Assembly: GCA_028015205.1 (NCBI GenBank)
Contig: JAPWFG010000022.1
Coordinates: 186,001 to 250,000, forward strand
Reading direction: 5' to 3'
From: Mytilisepta virgata
Taxonomy: Eukaryota; Mollusca; Bivalvia; Mytilida; Mytilidae
Length of the DNA: 64,000 nt
This document shows positions 49,965 through 61,954 of the stretch, piece by piece. Made by a program: the position numbers and the translations under genes. The number at the start of each line of letters is the position of its first letter. Within the stretch, counting starts at the first letter, position 1. The notes beneath the pieces were generated by a model. The model saw only the letters and a list, made by a program, of their open reading frames with translations, ran no database searches and was not told where the DNA came from.

Positions 49965-50366
49965 CAAACGTTAAAGGGTTAAGGCATTATTGCCCCTGGT
50001 TTTGTATCATTCCCTTAGCTGCTACTGTTTCGGCAAGGAATGCATATAAATGTGTTGTAAGTTTCATTTTGATAATTAAGACATTTCATCACATATTGGG
50101 AAACTAAATAAAACTTTGACCTGTTCTGAATATTGACTATCCTGTTTAGTAGTACTCAGGTTTTGTTTCTTTCAATGTTTTGGATTTTTCATTATTTTGA
50201 TCTCTGAAAAAGTATGATATAGAAAGTCATAACAGTTACATTCCTATGTTCATTCACTTTTAAGTTTGGTTATTGAGAACTCCATAAAGGTTTCAAAAGA
50301 TATTTTTTCTTTAGATTAAACATTTCATTAAACTAATGTGATGCTCTAATTAACGTATTTTTGCAG

Positions 50367-50717
50367 GTCACCATTCTTTCCCAAAGGCATTGTACCAAAA
50401 GTTATTGGCATACCTGAACATGGACTTGATTCAAAGGAAGCGAGAACCAGAAAAGAATCAGTGGACGATAAGACCAGCAACCATAAAAAATATACAAGAT
50501 AAAGTAAATGTGTTTGCGGAATCAGCAGATGCCCACAATTAAGAGTTAATTCCTATCCCGATTCTAGATTTTGCTGGTCAGATTGTCTATCTAGCAACAC
50601 ATCAAACATTTATTACATCACATGGTATTTATGCTGTTACTTTCGATGGAGCAAAAAATCTAAGCAGCGTATTGCAGGAAGATTTTAGCACTGTAAATGA
50701 AAACTACACAATACTTG
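50367..50717 (+). CDS. Roc domain exon with G3 motif and in-frame TAA
   Basis: Acceptor TTTTTGCAG ends at 50366; donor GTAATT begins at 50718. In the phase set by the P-loop exon it reads HHSFPKALYQKLLAYL, a basic stretch QRKREPEKNQW, then IQDKVNVFAESADAHN, a TAA at 50540-50542, and ELIPIPILDFAGQIVYLATH. DFAGQ is the Walker B / G3 motif of Roc GTPases, followed by GIYAVTFDGAKNL. Both flanking exons join in frame, and the frame is open on either side of the TAA, so this single stop is the only defect visible in the gene. It removes the second half of Roc and everything after it if real. Confidence 0.75.
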
Positions 50718-51140
50718 GTAATTATGATTTAAATAAACCAACACTGTTTTCTGGATTAATTTTCCAAGAATGTATCAGCTTCATTTAGACTTTATTTATG
50801 AGATTAAAACCAAACCAAACAATAGGGGTAGATTACTCGTATTACGTCGTTTAATTAATCACATTTAATTGGAAACTCAAATGTATTCTTCCCCAAGCAA
50901 GAACAAGTTTAGCTGTTACTGTATAAAAAGAATATGAGATTACAGTCTTCACCAAAAAAGAAAACAAGTATATAATTTTTATCAAGTCTTTATTTGTTAT
51001 TTTATTGAGGCGTGATTAGGTCATTAGGTTTTTTTCATGTAATTTATGACGTGCAATCGATGTGTTTAGTAATTAATAGTATTAGATTTTTTTCCTGTAT
51101 TGACTTTGATTTTTTATTATTATATGATTTTGAATTTCAG

Positions 51141-51247
51141 ATGGCATCCGACAGTGGGTTTCCTCAATTCTTACATATTGTTTCCTAGAAACCAAAGGAT
51201 ACCCAAAGATATTGTTTGTTGCTACGCATAGAGATCTTCTGGAAGAT
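51141..51247 (+). CDS. Roc domain exon with G4 motif
   Basis: Acceptor TGAATTTCAG ends at 51140 and donor GTAAAT starts at 51248. Joined to the previous exon it gives a split Asp, then GIRQWVSSILTYCFLE and GYPKILFVATHRDLLED. FVATHRD is the G4 guanine-specificity motif in the form THRD rather than the more usual T/N-K-x-D. The exon ends in phase 0, which fits the COR exon at 54009. Confidence 0.8.
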
Positions 51248-52065
51248 GTAAATATATTCACAAAAATAACACAACGTAAAGTGGGATCTAAACACTAAAT
51301 TTCCAACAAAATACATAAAGAGATGCAATTATGGAATAGTAAAGCAGAAACAAACATAATATATGTAACAAAATTTAAAAGGCAAAGACACTCATGACCG
51401 TTAAGGAATGTTGGAAAAACAATTAACCAAGGAATATTGTCAAAGTTATTGATATATGTTTTACATCCAATATTGTTATTAAGCTTTGTTTCAAGCGTCA
51501 CTCGTTTCACAAACAAACATACATGAACGTGGACATGGTTCGCTGTGCTATATTGTACAGTGGCAATGTTCCGCTAAAAAATGCATCCTTAGCTGAACAT
51601 TCTGTATTCTGTTCTACTGACGATACAATATACTCTTTGAAAAAATATTCTAAAGGATAATTTCGTACTTAAAAGAGAATTCCATACACATGTATATATA
51701 TTCCCATCAATTTTTATTACCCAAAAGAAAAATCCCTTCGCAAATATTTACACCGGAAGTAACTGTCTGACTGTCCGGTTGTGTAAAAAAAAGAGCATTT
51801 ATAATATATAATATTTTTAGGTAACTGTTTTACGTACAGTTTTTTTATATGAAGAAAAACAACACATTTTACCCATAATATAAATCCGAATGGCAAGCCT
51901 AATTCAAAGCTGCAAAAATCACTAAAAACAACGTGTTGCTCGACCAACATTTTCATCGCAAATTCAAACTCAACTTGTGGAAACTTTTTTTTACAGTTAG
52001 TATTTTCAGAAATCAAAAGGATAGATTTTATTCAAAATAGTAGCTAAACATTGCAAAAAAATAAA

Positions 52066-52325
52066 TCGAATAGAGAATGGAAACGGGGAAAGTGCCAAAG
52101 AGACAACAACCCGACCAAAGAATAGAAGACTGCCCAAGGCCACCAATTTGTCGGGTTTCAGCTGGCCCCTAAACAATAATTCATACTGGTTCAGCGAAAT
52201 GGACGCCATACTAAACTCCGAAACGTAAAAATGAACCAAAATTAACAAAACACACAAGTCTAACAAAAATCCTGACTTGGGACTTGGGACGGGCGCAACA
52301 ATGCGTCTGAGTTAAACGTAAGTAA
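52066..52325 (-). repeat. Dispersed repeat (FRGQL family), inverted copy
   Basis: The minus-strand reading contains FRGQLKPDKLVALGSLLF, then GRVVVSLALSPFPFSI, as in many mussel sequences. It is related to the left edge of both C1q duplication copies (3076 and 60611). Confidence 0.65.
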
Positions 52326-52814
52326 ACATATTATCTGTGACAAGGTTTATGCATGGGATTCCAGTACGTGCATGCATGTTACACGATATTGAATCTATTG
52401 TCTTCTGCAAAATGTGGTCGACATTCATTATAGAATCTATATAATGACTCTGAAAAAAAACGGAGATATATAAAAATTAAGAATGATATGAGTATAAGTG
52501 TTTTAATGAAACGCTTTAAACGCACCAAAAATAAATGATTTTTTGAATATCAAAACAGAGTGCATGTAACATAGCAACATTTCAATTTTGTAAATTTATT
52601 TTTTGACCTTTTAAGACAATTCCTCTGATTGTTAAAAATCGTTAAGAGTAAAGCTAAATTTACACAGTTTTCTTACAGTATAACATATTAATGTTTAATA
52701 AATCTTCATTCCTCTCTACTTAATGTTGGGACCTCGAAATTGTACACAGGCTAATCATCATTTTTAATTTTCATTATTTTAGATCATATTATCGACTGAA
52801 AAAACATGTGAATT

Positions 52815-53850
52815 TTAAGCTTATCTGGCAAAGGGCCAATTTGAGCTATTACCATGACTTGGTTCCATCGTTATTTCGTACGTCGTCATCCGTCCGTTAA
52901 CTTTTTCGCATTTGGATCTTCTTCTTGAGATCCACTGAACACAATTTGACCAAAGTTGTAAGAGATTTTCGTTCTTACTGTTGTTACTTGGGTACCGATT
53001 GGTCAGGAAACATGGCTGTCAGACCCTATTCTAATTTCTGAATGGTTGTACTTTGAAAAAAAATCTGAAGAAATACACCCCCGATTGAACCCAAATTTAA
53101 TAAATATGTTTTTATATAGGTTCTTAACAAGTGTTGTCACTTTGGTGCCGATCCGAAATCCAAGATGGCCACCACGGCTGAATCCTTTTTAACATAGGGA
53201 TTATATGGGACGATTCATTTAAAAATCTTGTGTGAAACCACATAGTCAATTGGAATAAGACAGCAATGGTCCTTGACGATACTCCTTCAGTATTGTGTCG
53301 AATGACCCAGACTGCTAACCACTATGGCCGTAACAGCCGAACTTTGTTGAATATAGGACCCCTTGGGGAAAATTCATCGAAAATCTTCTTATCTGAAACT
53401 ATTGAGCTTATAAGAACCAAAGTCGGCAGAACTGGTCCTTATGTTATCTGTCTTATGACCTGGGCTGTCGAGAACGATGGCCGCCACCGTCGAACGTTTT
53501 TTAACATAGGATCCTATAAGACAATTCTTTAAAAAATCTTGTCTAAAACTACTGAGGCAATTAAGACCGGACCAGAAATAGCGCCTGCGTGGTCCTCAGT
53601 AAGAATTGTGTTTGATGACCCGGAATGTCAAAAAAAAACGTGGGCGCCAGAGCGAAACATAGTTTAACATAGGATCTTGCGGGAAAATATTCTGATGTGA
53701 AAGCATTTAGCCAATTTGAACCAAACTTGGCAGAAATGTATCGTAGGGCGTCTTCCCGCAGAATTGTTTCTGATGACCCGGGTTGTCAACTAATATGGCC
53801 ACCAACGCCGTCTTGGCAGCCATAGTTATTAGACTGTCCTCTCAGAGAAT
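52815..53850. repeat. Hairpin-headed tandem-repeat element 4 (~155-160 bp units)
   Basis: Head with GGGCCAATTTGAGCTATTAC and CGTCATCCGTCCGTTAAC, then units containing GTGCCGATCCGAAATCCAAG, ATGGCCACCACGGC and TTAACATAGGATCCTAT. Same family as the arrays at 20.7-22.2 kb. Confidence 0.65.
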
Positions 53851-54008
53851 CATCTACAATAATATGGACTGCTGTGTTTTAGGTGAATCTTTGGTCTTGA
53901 TTGACAAATTGAATCCAAGTGCCGATACAGGCTCCTCGGAGACTATTTTTCAATAGGTTTAAACAATAACAAAAATAAATGAAGTTATGTTTCAGAAAAT
54001 CATTTCAG

Positions 54009-55220
54009 GAACAAGTGGAAGACAAGAGGGAAGAATTCCTTCGAATTCTGAGGAGCACGCTTACAGAGGAAAACATGAAATCACATCTTATGCTGGACAC
54101 ATTATTTTTTATCAACGCGACAGACCCAGAAGACGCTGAGATAACGAATCTTCGAACTGTCCTTGAGAAACTGATCTTGGAAAATCCACATTGGGATAAA
54201 AAAGTACCACGTCAGTTCCTTGTTCTTGAGATGATGCTGGCCGCATTAGTTGAAGAAGGAAAGCTGATAATGTCTCGGACAGAGATAGATGAATTGAACA
54301 GGCAGACAGGGGATAAACCTCTTTCAGAAGAAGAGTTGGCTTGTTTCCTTCACATTCAACACAATTGTGGAAAGTTGACATATCTGAATGTACCGGGTCT
54401 AAAGGATAATGTTGTGATCAATCCCGTCTGTTTGGTAGATGTCCTCAAGTCAGTTGTGACTTCTACTCCGACTTTACCAGACCTGAAAGAAGGTCGTCTT
54501 CGAAAATCCGAGCTGGCAACATTATGGAAATCTGGCAATTTCATACAGTTACTGCCTTTTGAAGATTACCTTAGAGAGCTCCTTGTTCACTACGACATCT
54601 TAGCAGAGGTTAGACGGTATGATAAAGAAAGTGGAAAGAGGGGAGACGTGGATGTGTATCTTGTTCCGTGCATGGCGACTAGGCATAACAAAACATCATT
54701 TGTGAGGAATTTTCTTACCAGAGATAAGTGCATCAGCTTCGTGTTTGAGTTCAAAACATCAGTTGTTCCTTCAGCCATACCAAGCAGAATGATAGCCTGC
54801 CTTATAAGTATGTGGAATGTCAAAGCTTACGAAAACACGGAACTACTTTTTTCTGGGTTTGCTGGCGTGACAGTTGACAGAAAACACGATCTTGTCTTGC
54901 AGACTGAGGGAAACAAGCTGGTATTGATTTTAATCCATAAAGAAAGAAAACAGCTTATCGTACGTGATCTTGCCTCGAGTGTACGAGAATGTCTTGAACA
55001 AAATTTAATAAGAATTTCAGAGGTGTACTCTCTTTCTTTCTCTACTGATCTGATGTCAAAAAGGTACTTGCCATTTGAGCTAAAAGTAAGATCAGGATGT
55101 TTCAACTCCAGTTGCTTGTTGGATCCAAACAAGTTGTCGCATCTAGACCAAACCTGGAAGTGTGCCAATCATGGTGTCGAGACACCATCATCAGAGCTGG
55201 ATATTTGGTATACTGATAGG
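54009..55220 (+). CDS. COR domain exon of the Roc-COR gene
   Basis: A 404-codon exon, phase 0 at both ends, between acceptor AAATCATTTCAG (ends 54008; an alternative AG at 53995 would break the phase) and donor GTATGT (55221). It reads EQVEDKREEFLRIL, then HLMLDTLFFINATDPED, NPHWDKKVPRQFLVLEMML, LACFLHIQHNCGKLTYLNV and VVINPVCLVDVLKSVV, the winged-helix style core usual for COR, which dimerises ROCO proteins and controls their GTPase. A Cys/His-containing end (LDPNKLSHLDQTWKCANHG) follows. The frame is fully open, unlike the Roc exon before it. Minus-strand frames over this exon are shadows. Confidence 0.9.
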
Positions 55221-55775
55221 GTATGTCTTATTTTATCATGAAGCGATAACAGAAAATTGTATACAGATCCTCCAATGAAAGCAAAATTAACATAATAATT
55301 ACAATAAAATAAACCGGGATAAAAAGTAGTCAGACTAGGAGTCTCTCTGAGTTTGAATATTGTAAATGATAAAACTGATCACAGGAAAGATCAACATACC
55401 AATCAAATTGACAGAACCTCAGATAAACAATATCATAAAAGATCATAAAACTAAAAACTACAAATAGAACGATAGTCTAATTTAGTAATTACAACTAACA
55501 ATGCAAAAGATAATACAACGAGTTACCAAAGAGGACAAACATATAAATTGTCTGTTATAAGCCTAACAGTTAAAAACTTTGAAAGAAAAAAAAATCTGCA
55601 AAATAAAAGATCAGACAAGTGTTGTATATTAATCTTTCCTTTTCCGTGTTATTGGTAAGAGACATGTATTGTTATTCATTCTAGATAAACTTCCTGAAAG
55701 TAACCTAAAAATCATGTGTACTTGTTAACACTTTAAGAATTTAGTAAGAAATAAAATGTTCCTTTTATTTTCTAG

Positions 55776-55806
55776 GGATTTCAAGAATGTACTACCTCTT
55801 GTCATG
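55776..55806 (+). CDS. Small linker exon of the Roc-COR gene
   Basis: 31 nt between TTTTCTAG and GTAAGT. Phase 0 to 1, reading GFQECTTSCH. It joins DIWYTDR of the previous exon and the death-domain exon in frame. Confidence 0.7.
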
Positions 55807-56067
55807 GTAAGTACTGACTGAAAATGTATCCCCCATTAACTTGTATTTCGAAAAGTAATTAACAGTTTTTGTTGTTTTGTTTTATTTAGTTCAAACTTTA
55901 ATATATTCCGAAAGAAATTTTTGATAGTCTTCCAACGTAAATATTATTTGAAACTGACCGTATTAAAGTAATATCAAAACATTGGGGAAAAATAAAAAGA
56001 GAGAAACCTTTCTAGTTATGTGTTTCTGTATCAAGTTAATCGTTTAACATCTAAATGGATTTTCCAG

Positions 56068-56333
56068 GCATTGTGGACGCTGTACTTTCCATGCTTTTAA
56101 ACGATACACATTTGTTGCGTATATGCAGCTTTCTGACTGTAGAGGAAGTTCGTAGTCTTGCAGTACATCTTGGGATGTCTAAGCCAGAATTGGATGAAGT
56201 TGAGCAAAACAAACATATGCCATCAATGTTAAAGTTTTACAGTCTACGAGCCTGTAGAGAGAAGAATAAATCGTGTGCAGATTTTGTCAAAGCGATGGAA
56301 CAGGCCGAAATCAACAAACACACAATGTGCAAG
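56068..56333 (+). CDS. First death-domain exon of the Roc-COR gene
   Basis: Acceptor GATTTTCCAG ends at 56067; donor GTACTT begins at 56334. It reads IVDAVLSMLLNDTHLLRICS, then FLTVEEVRSLAVHLGMSKPE, LDEVEQNKH and CADFVKAMEQAEINKHTMCK. The order of helices with L..LA..LG and a following L..(I/V)E matches death-fold domains, which mediate homotypic protein contacts in apoptosis and innate-immune signalling. It ends in phase 0, feeding the short exon at 57039. An ATG at 56055 lies in the intron, so it is not the start. Confidence 0.8.
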
Positions 56334-57038
56334 GTACTTACTTTGTTGCTATAGTCAATATGTGCAATATACCTAAAAATATTGTTTTTTATTCTAACGA
56401 ATGCGATCACAAGAAGGCGTTTCTCCTGCCGTTCCTACTACACATAATACAGATACAAATCATAGTAATGTTTTCACTCTACTGTTTTTTATTTCAATGT
56501 GATGAAAATGATTTCAAATATTTTATATTCGAAAAATTATGTGGTTTAGAAAGTTAAAGTTTAGTTTGATTATTAATTGTTTGAAGTCGCATTTAAACAG
56601 TCGGAACGTGGATGTGTAGGAGAATTAAATGTCTTGATAAAACCATCCTACATATATCATGTTTTATGGTTCATGATCATATGATCATTATGATCTATGG
56701 TCATCGTTGGTAAATTTTGCATTCGAATCTTGCAATTTAAAGATATGTGTTTGCGTAAAGTATAATTATAATTTGCATCTTACAAATTAAGTGGCTGTTG
56801 TAGTTTGTAAACCGGCACTTATTTACTTTAAATGTTTATAAAACATTTCTCATTTCGTAGTAAAACTTAAAAAAACTTCTTTATCGAGAAGATATATTTG
56901 TAGCCAAAAAGTCTAACACTAATCGTGATCCAAACGTTATAATATCATAGCATTTTCACATTCTAAGATTTCTTAAAGTTGAAGTATAAAGTCTTTAGAA
57001 ATGACAAGTTTATTTGGTTTGTTTGATTTTGTTGACAG

Positions 57039-57066
57039 ATACTGAGACAACAGGAAATACAAACAG
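57039..57066 (+). CDS. Small linker exon between death domains
   Basis: 28 nt between TTTGTTGACAG and GTAATA, phase 0 to 1, reading ILRQQEIQT. It completes the last helix of the first death domain and continues to 58472 with a split Glu codon. Confidence 0.65.
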
Positions 57067-58471
57067 GTAATATTTTCTTATATTTTTTTACAATGTACAG
57101 GTAAATGAAGATAGTAAATAATCGTATACACATTAATACAAAACAATACAAATGTATTAAGAATAAGCTCCAGTGTGGTATGTTTATATTTCGCTGTAAA
57201 CAACTTTTTTTATAATTTCAGTTGACGTACTGTTGTAAGCATTTGATGACATACACAACAACACAAATAACAGTAAGGTTCAGCAATGACATACCATTCA
57301 ATCTAAACGCCATCCAATCTACAGAACATAGACAAAAATAACACAAAAGAGCACAAAACAAAAACATGTTTGTAAAAAAACATAGATTTAGGATGTTTCG
57401 TCTTTGGACGGACAGAAAACAGGGGTGGCTTTAATCCTTTTTTATAGGTCAACACAAATCCTTGTCTGCCCTGACCAATTAGTGAGCAAATCACAAAATA
57501 ATGTGATTCAGTATTAAAGCTATAAAGTATGAATAGATCCAATGGATCATCCAGCAAAATTTGCTCTGCTGTTTCTAATCTTTTCCTGTGAAACTACTGT
57601 ATACATTGAGTCAAAAATCTTATTTTCCCTTGTGGTGATCTGAATTGACCTCATCGAATAGTACTGCTGTTTAAAATAATTAACAAATTGAACTAATCTC
57701 CTCTGAAATTGGTGAAGTTGATACTAAGGTCTGATGCAGTGGTACATGTGGACAAGTTTATGTATTATCTGACACTAAACCATTACAACATACCTTAAAC
57801 AAACTTATGTATAACTGCTGGATTTATCACACACAATTCTTTTATTCCATTTTTAATGATCAGGATTTGCTCAAAGCTCAAACCCATAATCCAAACAAAT
57901 AGTCGAAGAGCAAATTCAAAAAGACAAAAACAATCAGCATAAATACTGACTAGGCTTTCTTTTTAATACCGTTATATAGTTCTTCTGAGTTCAAATTAAG
58001 GGAAGGTGAGGGATAAAGACACTTGGTTCAACCATTGGATAAGAAAAAAACGGAAATGCAGTAAAAATATTTATCCTATACGACCAGAATGTTTACCCTG
58101 CTGATTCATTACGTAAATGATTTTAAATTTTCCTTTCAAAATTTGACAAAATTTACCAGAAATTGCTAAGGCTCTTCTTTTTTATGCAGATGTAACCCTT
58201 AGCTGAGTTTGGATTCCTGTTTGTTTTAATTGTTTTAGTTTTTGATGTTTGTGCTTATTAATTCATCATTATATTTTTAACTAAATTTCCAACATTTTGA
58301 TCTCGAACACTGCTGATGGTTGTTAGTCAACGAAATGGCCATACAATGCATCAAATTTACTTCGGTGTTTTGTGATACATTTTATTAATGGGTTGCATGG
58401 AAACCATCCTTTAAATTGACTAATTTCTAGGATAGTATTATAAAGCCTAAGTGTTCATTGTCATTTATTAG
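57067..58471 (+). other. Last intron of the Roc-COR gene
   Basis: AT-rich, no recognisable repeat or exon. The minus-strand frame at 57303-57557 has no domain. Confidence 0.5.
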
Positions 58472-58800
58472 AGTACTTAACTTTAGATTTACCAGACAAT
58501 ATTCTGAAGCATTCACCTAGTGATGAAATGTTAGACAAGATCTGTTTACGCATTGGAAAAGAATGGATGGTATTAGGCCTGGAGCTTGGTTTGGAAATCG
58601 AACGTCTCGAACAGATTGAGTACGACAGTCCGAGAGTGTTACGTGAAGTGAGTCGAAATATGCTGTACTGTTGGAGAGACAGTGACGCTACGATTAGAGA
58701 GCTTTTACATGCCTTGGGAAGATGTGGAAGGAATCCTGGACTCATCCGGGAGATCTTGGAGAACTGCGATAGCTTCCCAAATCTCAAACCCGAAGACTAA
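58472..58800 (+). CDS. Second death-domain exon and C terminus of the Roc-COR gene
   Basis: It starts after TTTATTAG (58471) with a split Glu, then YLTLDLPDNILKH, MLDKICLRIGKEWMVLGLEL, GLEIERLEQIEYDSP and RNMLYCWRDSDATIRELLHA, and ends GRNPGLIREILENC...KPED-TAA (58798-58800). IGKEW..LG.ELGL and L..I are classic death-domain positions, and W in helix 5 is kept. Two death domains in a row at the C terminus suggest a scaffold that recruits death-domain adaptors. Poly(A) signal candidate AATAAA at 59437-59442. Confidence 0.88.
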
Positions 58801-60610
58801 ATACGTCTGATAGTAACATTGTTTTAGATAGAGATATTGAATTACATCAACAAATGTCATTACCTAACTGTACATATTTATGGCATAAATTTTTTGTATA
58901 GCGAATGGACTTTTAATATTACTGTAAATAGAAAATGGAAAAGCTTATATTTTGTGTAAATTTAAAATAGTTCATGTGCTATGAATTTGAATTTAACATC
59001 AGATTTCTAAAGACATTTTTGTTAGTTAATAGGTTTAACCTTCGTCTGAAAAGTGTGAACTGTCATATATATGTTTTAACACATTTTGAAAACTGCTTTG
59101 AATGTAGACAAAAACAGCGAAATAGGTTAGCTTGTTTAAATACTTTCAAAAATTAAGGCCAATTCCATGCGGAATGGAAATATAGAAAACTGTACTATAT
59201 GATTAGGAACAAGGTCAGCTCAATTTAGAAATTTATTCTATTTAAAGGGAAGTCTGTTAATCAGATATGTTAACAATTTTATCTCCCTGTTAGCTAAAGC
59301 TGTCTTCAGGTCCATGATACTGTAAGGTTTATATATATATACCTGTGCATGTAAATATGTTCTTGTACATGCATGCCCATAAAGTATATGGTACAAGATT
59401 TACCGTTATATAATTCGCATATTAATCAACTTAGACAATAAAATTAGAAAGACAAAACGAAGGAAATATATCCGCCGAAAATATCATGCATGTTATTAAC
59501 TTTTTTAGATCAAAACGGGATATACAAATTCTGAAACTAACCTTAGTTTAATTGTCACACTGATTCTCTTATTCTACTCGTTTATGATCATTACTCGACA
59601 TGTCCCAAAGCTGCAGGAAGGACATACAAACAAACAGATATATAGATGGAAGATACAATAACAAAACTAAACATTTTTTATCTCAATATTCTTTCCAATG
59701 GTTCTACTTAAAACACATCGAAAGAAAAATAATTTTGTTGAGATAGGGAAAATTCTGTAGGCACTTTAAGATTGCTTTAAATTGAACTTTGTCAAAATTC
59801 AAAGCAACAAATGATATTCATGAAAGTTTAAAGAATAAAATATTTGTTTTAAAAAGCTACTTGTTGGGTAACGGTTAAGTTTAATATTTTTGTTTGTTTA
59901 TATTTGATCATCTTGAATAATGCCAAGAGCATATTTACATTGTAGCTGATTTTTTAAATATATATATGTCAGCTTTATTTCTAATAAATATTTGTTGTCT
60001 TTGTGTTGTAATTCAAACTAAAAATGAAAACAAAGACACGAAATCGTTTACCTTTACAAACAGTCATGAGATACAACCACATTAATTGTACACACTACAA
60101 TAAACATTAATGTGGCCCGCGTTATCCTGGTTTTTTCATCACATGACGGCTACCAATAGGTCTGTGAAATATGCGTCCTATTATTATTTCCGCACTTTCG
60201 AAGAAATTTCGGAGATATAGCAATTGTCTCCGTCCGTCACACTTTCTTGTGACATCAACTCACCCTTCACTTTTGGGTTTAAGATAGAATTGTTGCCTAA
60301 TACCTGTAGATGCGCTATAAGGTTTCGGAATTTTTATTTTCTAAACTTGATTCTGATGTTTTTTTGTTTCTAGAAAAAACCTGTCCTCCAAATTTATAAA
60401 TATATGAGAATCACAGCTGTTTTACAATTGAGACGAACATATTAACCCCATGTCATCTACGTAACAAATTATATCAATACTGGCTAGCTGTCGTCTTATC
60501 TTTATTCATCCGGATCTTGACTTTTATAGAAGGTCAGGATGAATAGGGGTGTTCTTTGCATTAAACCTTATAATGCTAAATGTCTGTACTATGTCGCAGT
60601 GTGCCAGCAA
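58801..60610. other. 3' UTR and intergenic stretch
   Basis: No supported ORF. AATAAA at 59437-59442 is the best 3' end candidate for the Roc-COR gene. Otherwise AT-rich with short TA repeats. Confidence 0.4.
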
Positions 60611-61466
60611 TTAAGTTCTAATTCGTGAATAATATTTTATCCAAACAAGAATTGTGGTTCATTTTGTATGTTTTGGAGTTTAGTGTGGGGTCCAGTTCGT
60701 TGAACTAGTATGTATTTGTGTTCAGAGGCCAGCTGATTATGGATTTTCTCGCTACGTTGCAGACCCATTGGTGGCATTGGGCTGTTCTCTGTTCTTTTGT
60801 CGGATTGTTGTCTCTTTGACACCTTCCCCGTTTCCATTCTCTATTCTATAAGATATTAATAACTGCACATTGCACGTATTTGATAAAGTATTCAATGTTC
60901 TATATTAATCCAGTAATTTCTGCCAGTAAAAGGGAAAATTGCTGTAGAAAAAAATGATGGAGATAAGCAAAACGAAACTATATTTCAGATCTAGAAAACT
61001 GCACTGAAAACGCGCAACTGGGGCCTTTCTTGTCAGAATTGTTTCTTTGATACCAAATTCGATGAACAAGGTATGCACATGTCGTCTATTTAGGACTCAT
61101 CAGTTGTGCTCAAGGCCAAAAAAATAATCCAACACGTTTAGATTCCGAAATGCCTTCCAAAACATAGAGCCCAAACCTATAAGCACAGAGTTACCTGTAT
61201 ATAAGAGAAAAATACTCCTCATATTTTTTTTCGTCATTTTGGCAACAGTAAATTTGAAGAGTCAATTGGTGAATATAATGTCGCTGTTTTCTTATGATGA
61301 ATTGACCACAAATTTATTCTTATAAATTATTTGTTTATATCAATAGTACAATGTAAGCACAAGTAATACTTATAATAGGTTGGGTTAAATGGAGTTATTT
61401 GTTAGAAAGCATTTAAAATATACGTTGATATTACAGACTATATTACTTTCGATTCTTTAGTGTATT

Positions 61467-61945
61467 CTAATTTATCATAAAGCCACAAAAGGAATATGAG
61501 TCCTGTCCACTTTCAGCGTCACCGAATACCCAACTCGTTGCTACCAGTACTGCAACAGTGTCACCTTTGTTAAGGAAGACAACAACGTTACCTGTCCGAC
61601 TTTGAGAATATATAGTCCTTTCTCTAAGTTTTAACAATCTTTGGTTACCATTTTTTACAAGCTGATTATCATTGTCGAGGAGTGGTATAGTTGTAGAGAA
61701 GAAGTACATTCCTGATCTGGGAGCTGTAAACAAACCACTTAAGGAACTATATCCACCATCTACATTAGTAACTACTTTGTCGAATTTGAGATAATCCCCT
61801 TTGTTCACAGATGCTGGTGTTCTTAGTACGGCGAAAAATGCCGGATGTACTTTCGATTCTATCAAATGAAAAGGTAAATGGTGAATCGTATGTTCCTTTG
61901 GCAGGGTACATAGAAACATTAAGTAATAAATTGGAAGAATTGACT
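61467..61945 (-). CDS. C1q-domain exon, copy B
   Basis: The minus-strand frame from about 61945 to the TTA (TAA) at 61467 encodes one C1q domain: KVHPAFFAVLRTPASVNKGD, FDKVVTNVDGGYSSLSGLFT, APRSGMYFFSTTIPLLD, then RTGNVVVFLNKGDTVAVLVA and a terminal DSYSFCGFMIN. The spacing of aromatic and Gly residues is that of C1q domains, trimer-forming secreted recognition modules greatly expanded in bivalves. The 5' boundary is uncertain: an AG at 61946-61947 gives the phase required by the exon at 63152-63311 but lacks a good pyrimidine tract; an extra exon between cannot be excluded. A poly(A) signal candidate lies at 61313-61318 (minus strand). Copy A has the same frame broken. Confidence 0.85.
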
Positions 61946-61954
61946 CTTGACATA

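Larger units (their letters stand above)
44370..49982. mobile_element. Candidate piggyBac-like element (TTAA, CCCTTTA ends)
   Basis: Left end TTAACCCTTTAGCATTTG (44370) and right end, read inward, TTAACCCTTTAACGTTTG (from 49982) match at 16 of 18 positions in inverted orientation, with TTAA at both outer edges. TTAA targets and CCCTTT ends are typical of piggyBac elements. No transposase is recognised inside, only an acidic minus-strand stretch near 49130-49215, so it would be non-autonomous or decayed. The ends could also belong to two separate small elements. Confidence 0.4.
43318..50366 (+). other. Intron of the Roc-COR gene, filled by repeats
   Basis: Seven kilobases between the P-loop exon and the next Roc exon. 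It contains a TTAA-bounded candidate element (44370-49982), a small MITE (45415-45664), a hairpin-headed repeat (45708-46100), a SINE-like stretch (47683-47860) and G runs near 47401 and 48079. The 136-codon minus frame at 46696-47106 has no recognisable domain. Confidence 0.7.
51248..54008 (+). other. Intron of the Roc-COR gene, with repeats
   Basis: Contains an inverted dispersed repeat (52066-52325) and a hairpin-headed tandem element (52815-53850). Frames at 51295-51516, 51717-52016 and 53266-53532 lie in these or in AT-rich sequence and are not supported as genes. Confidence 0.65.
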
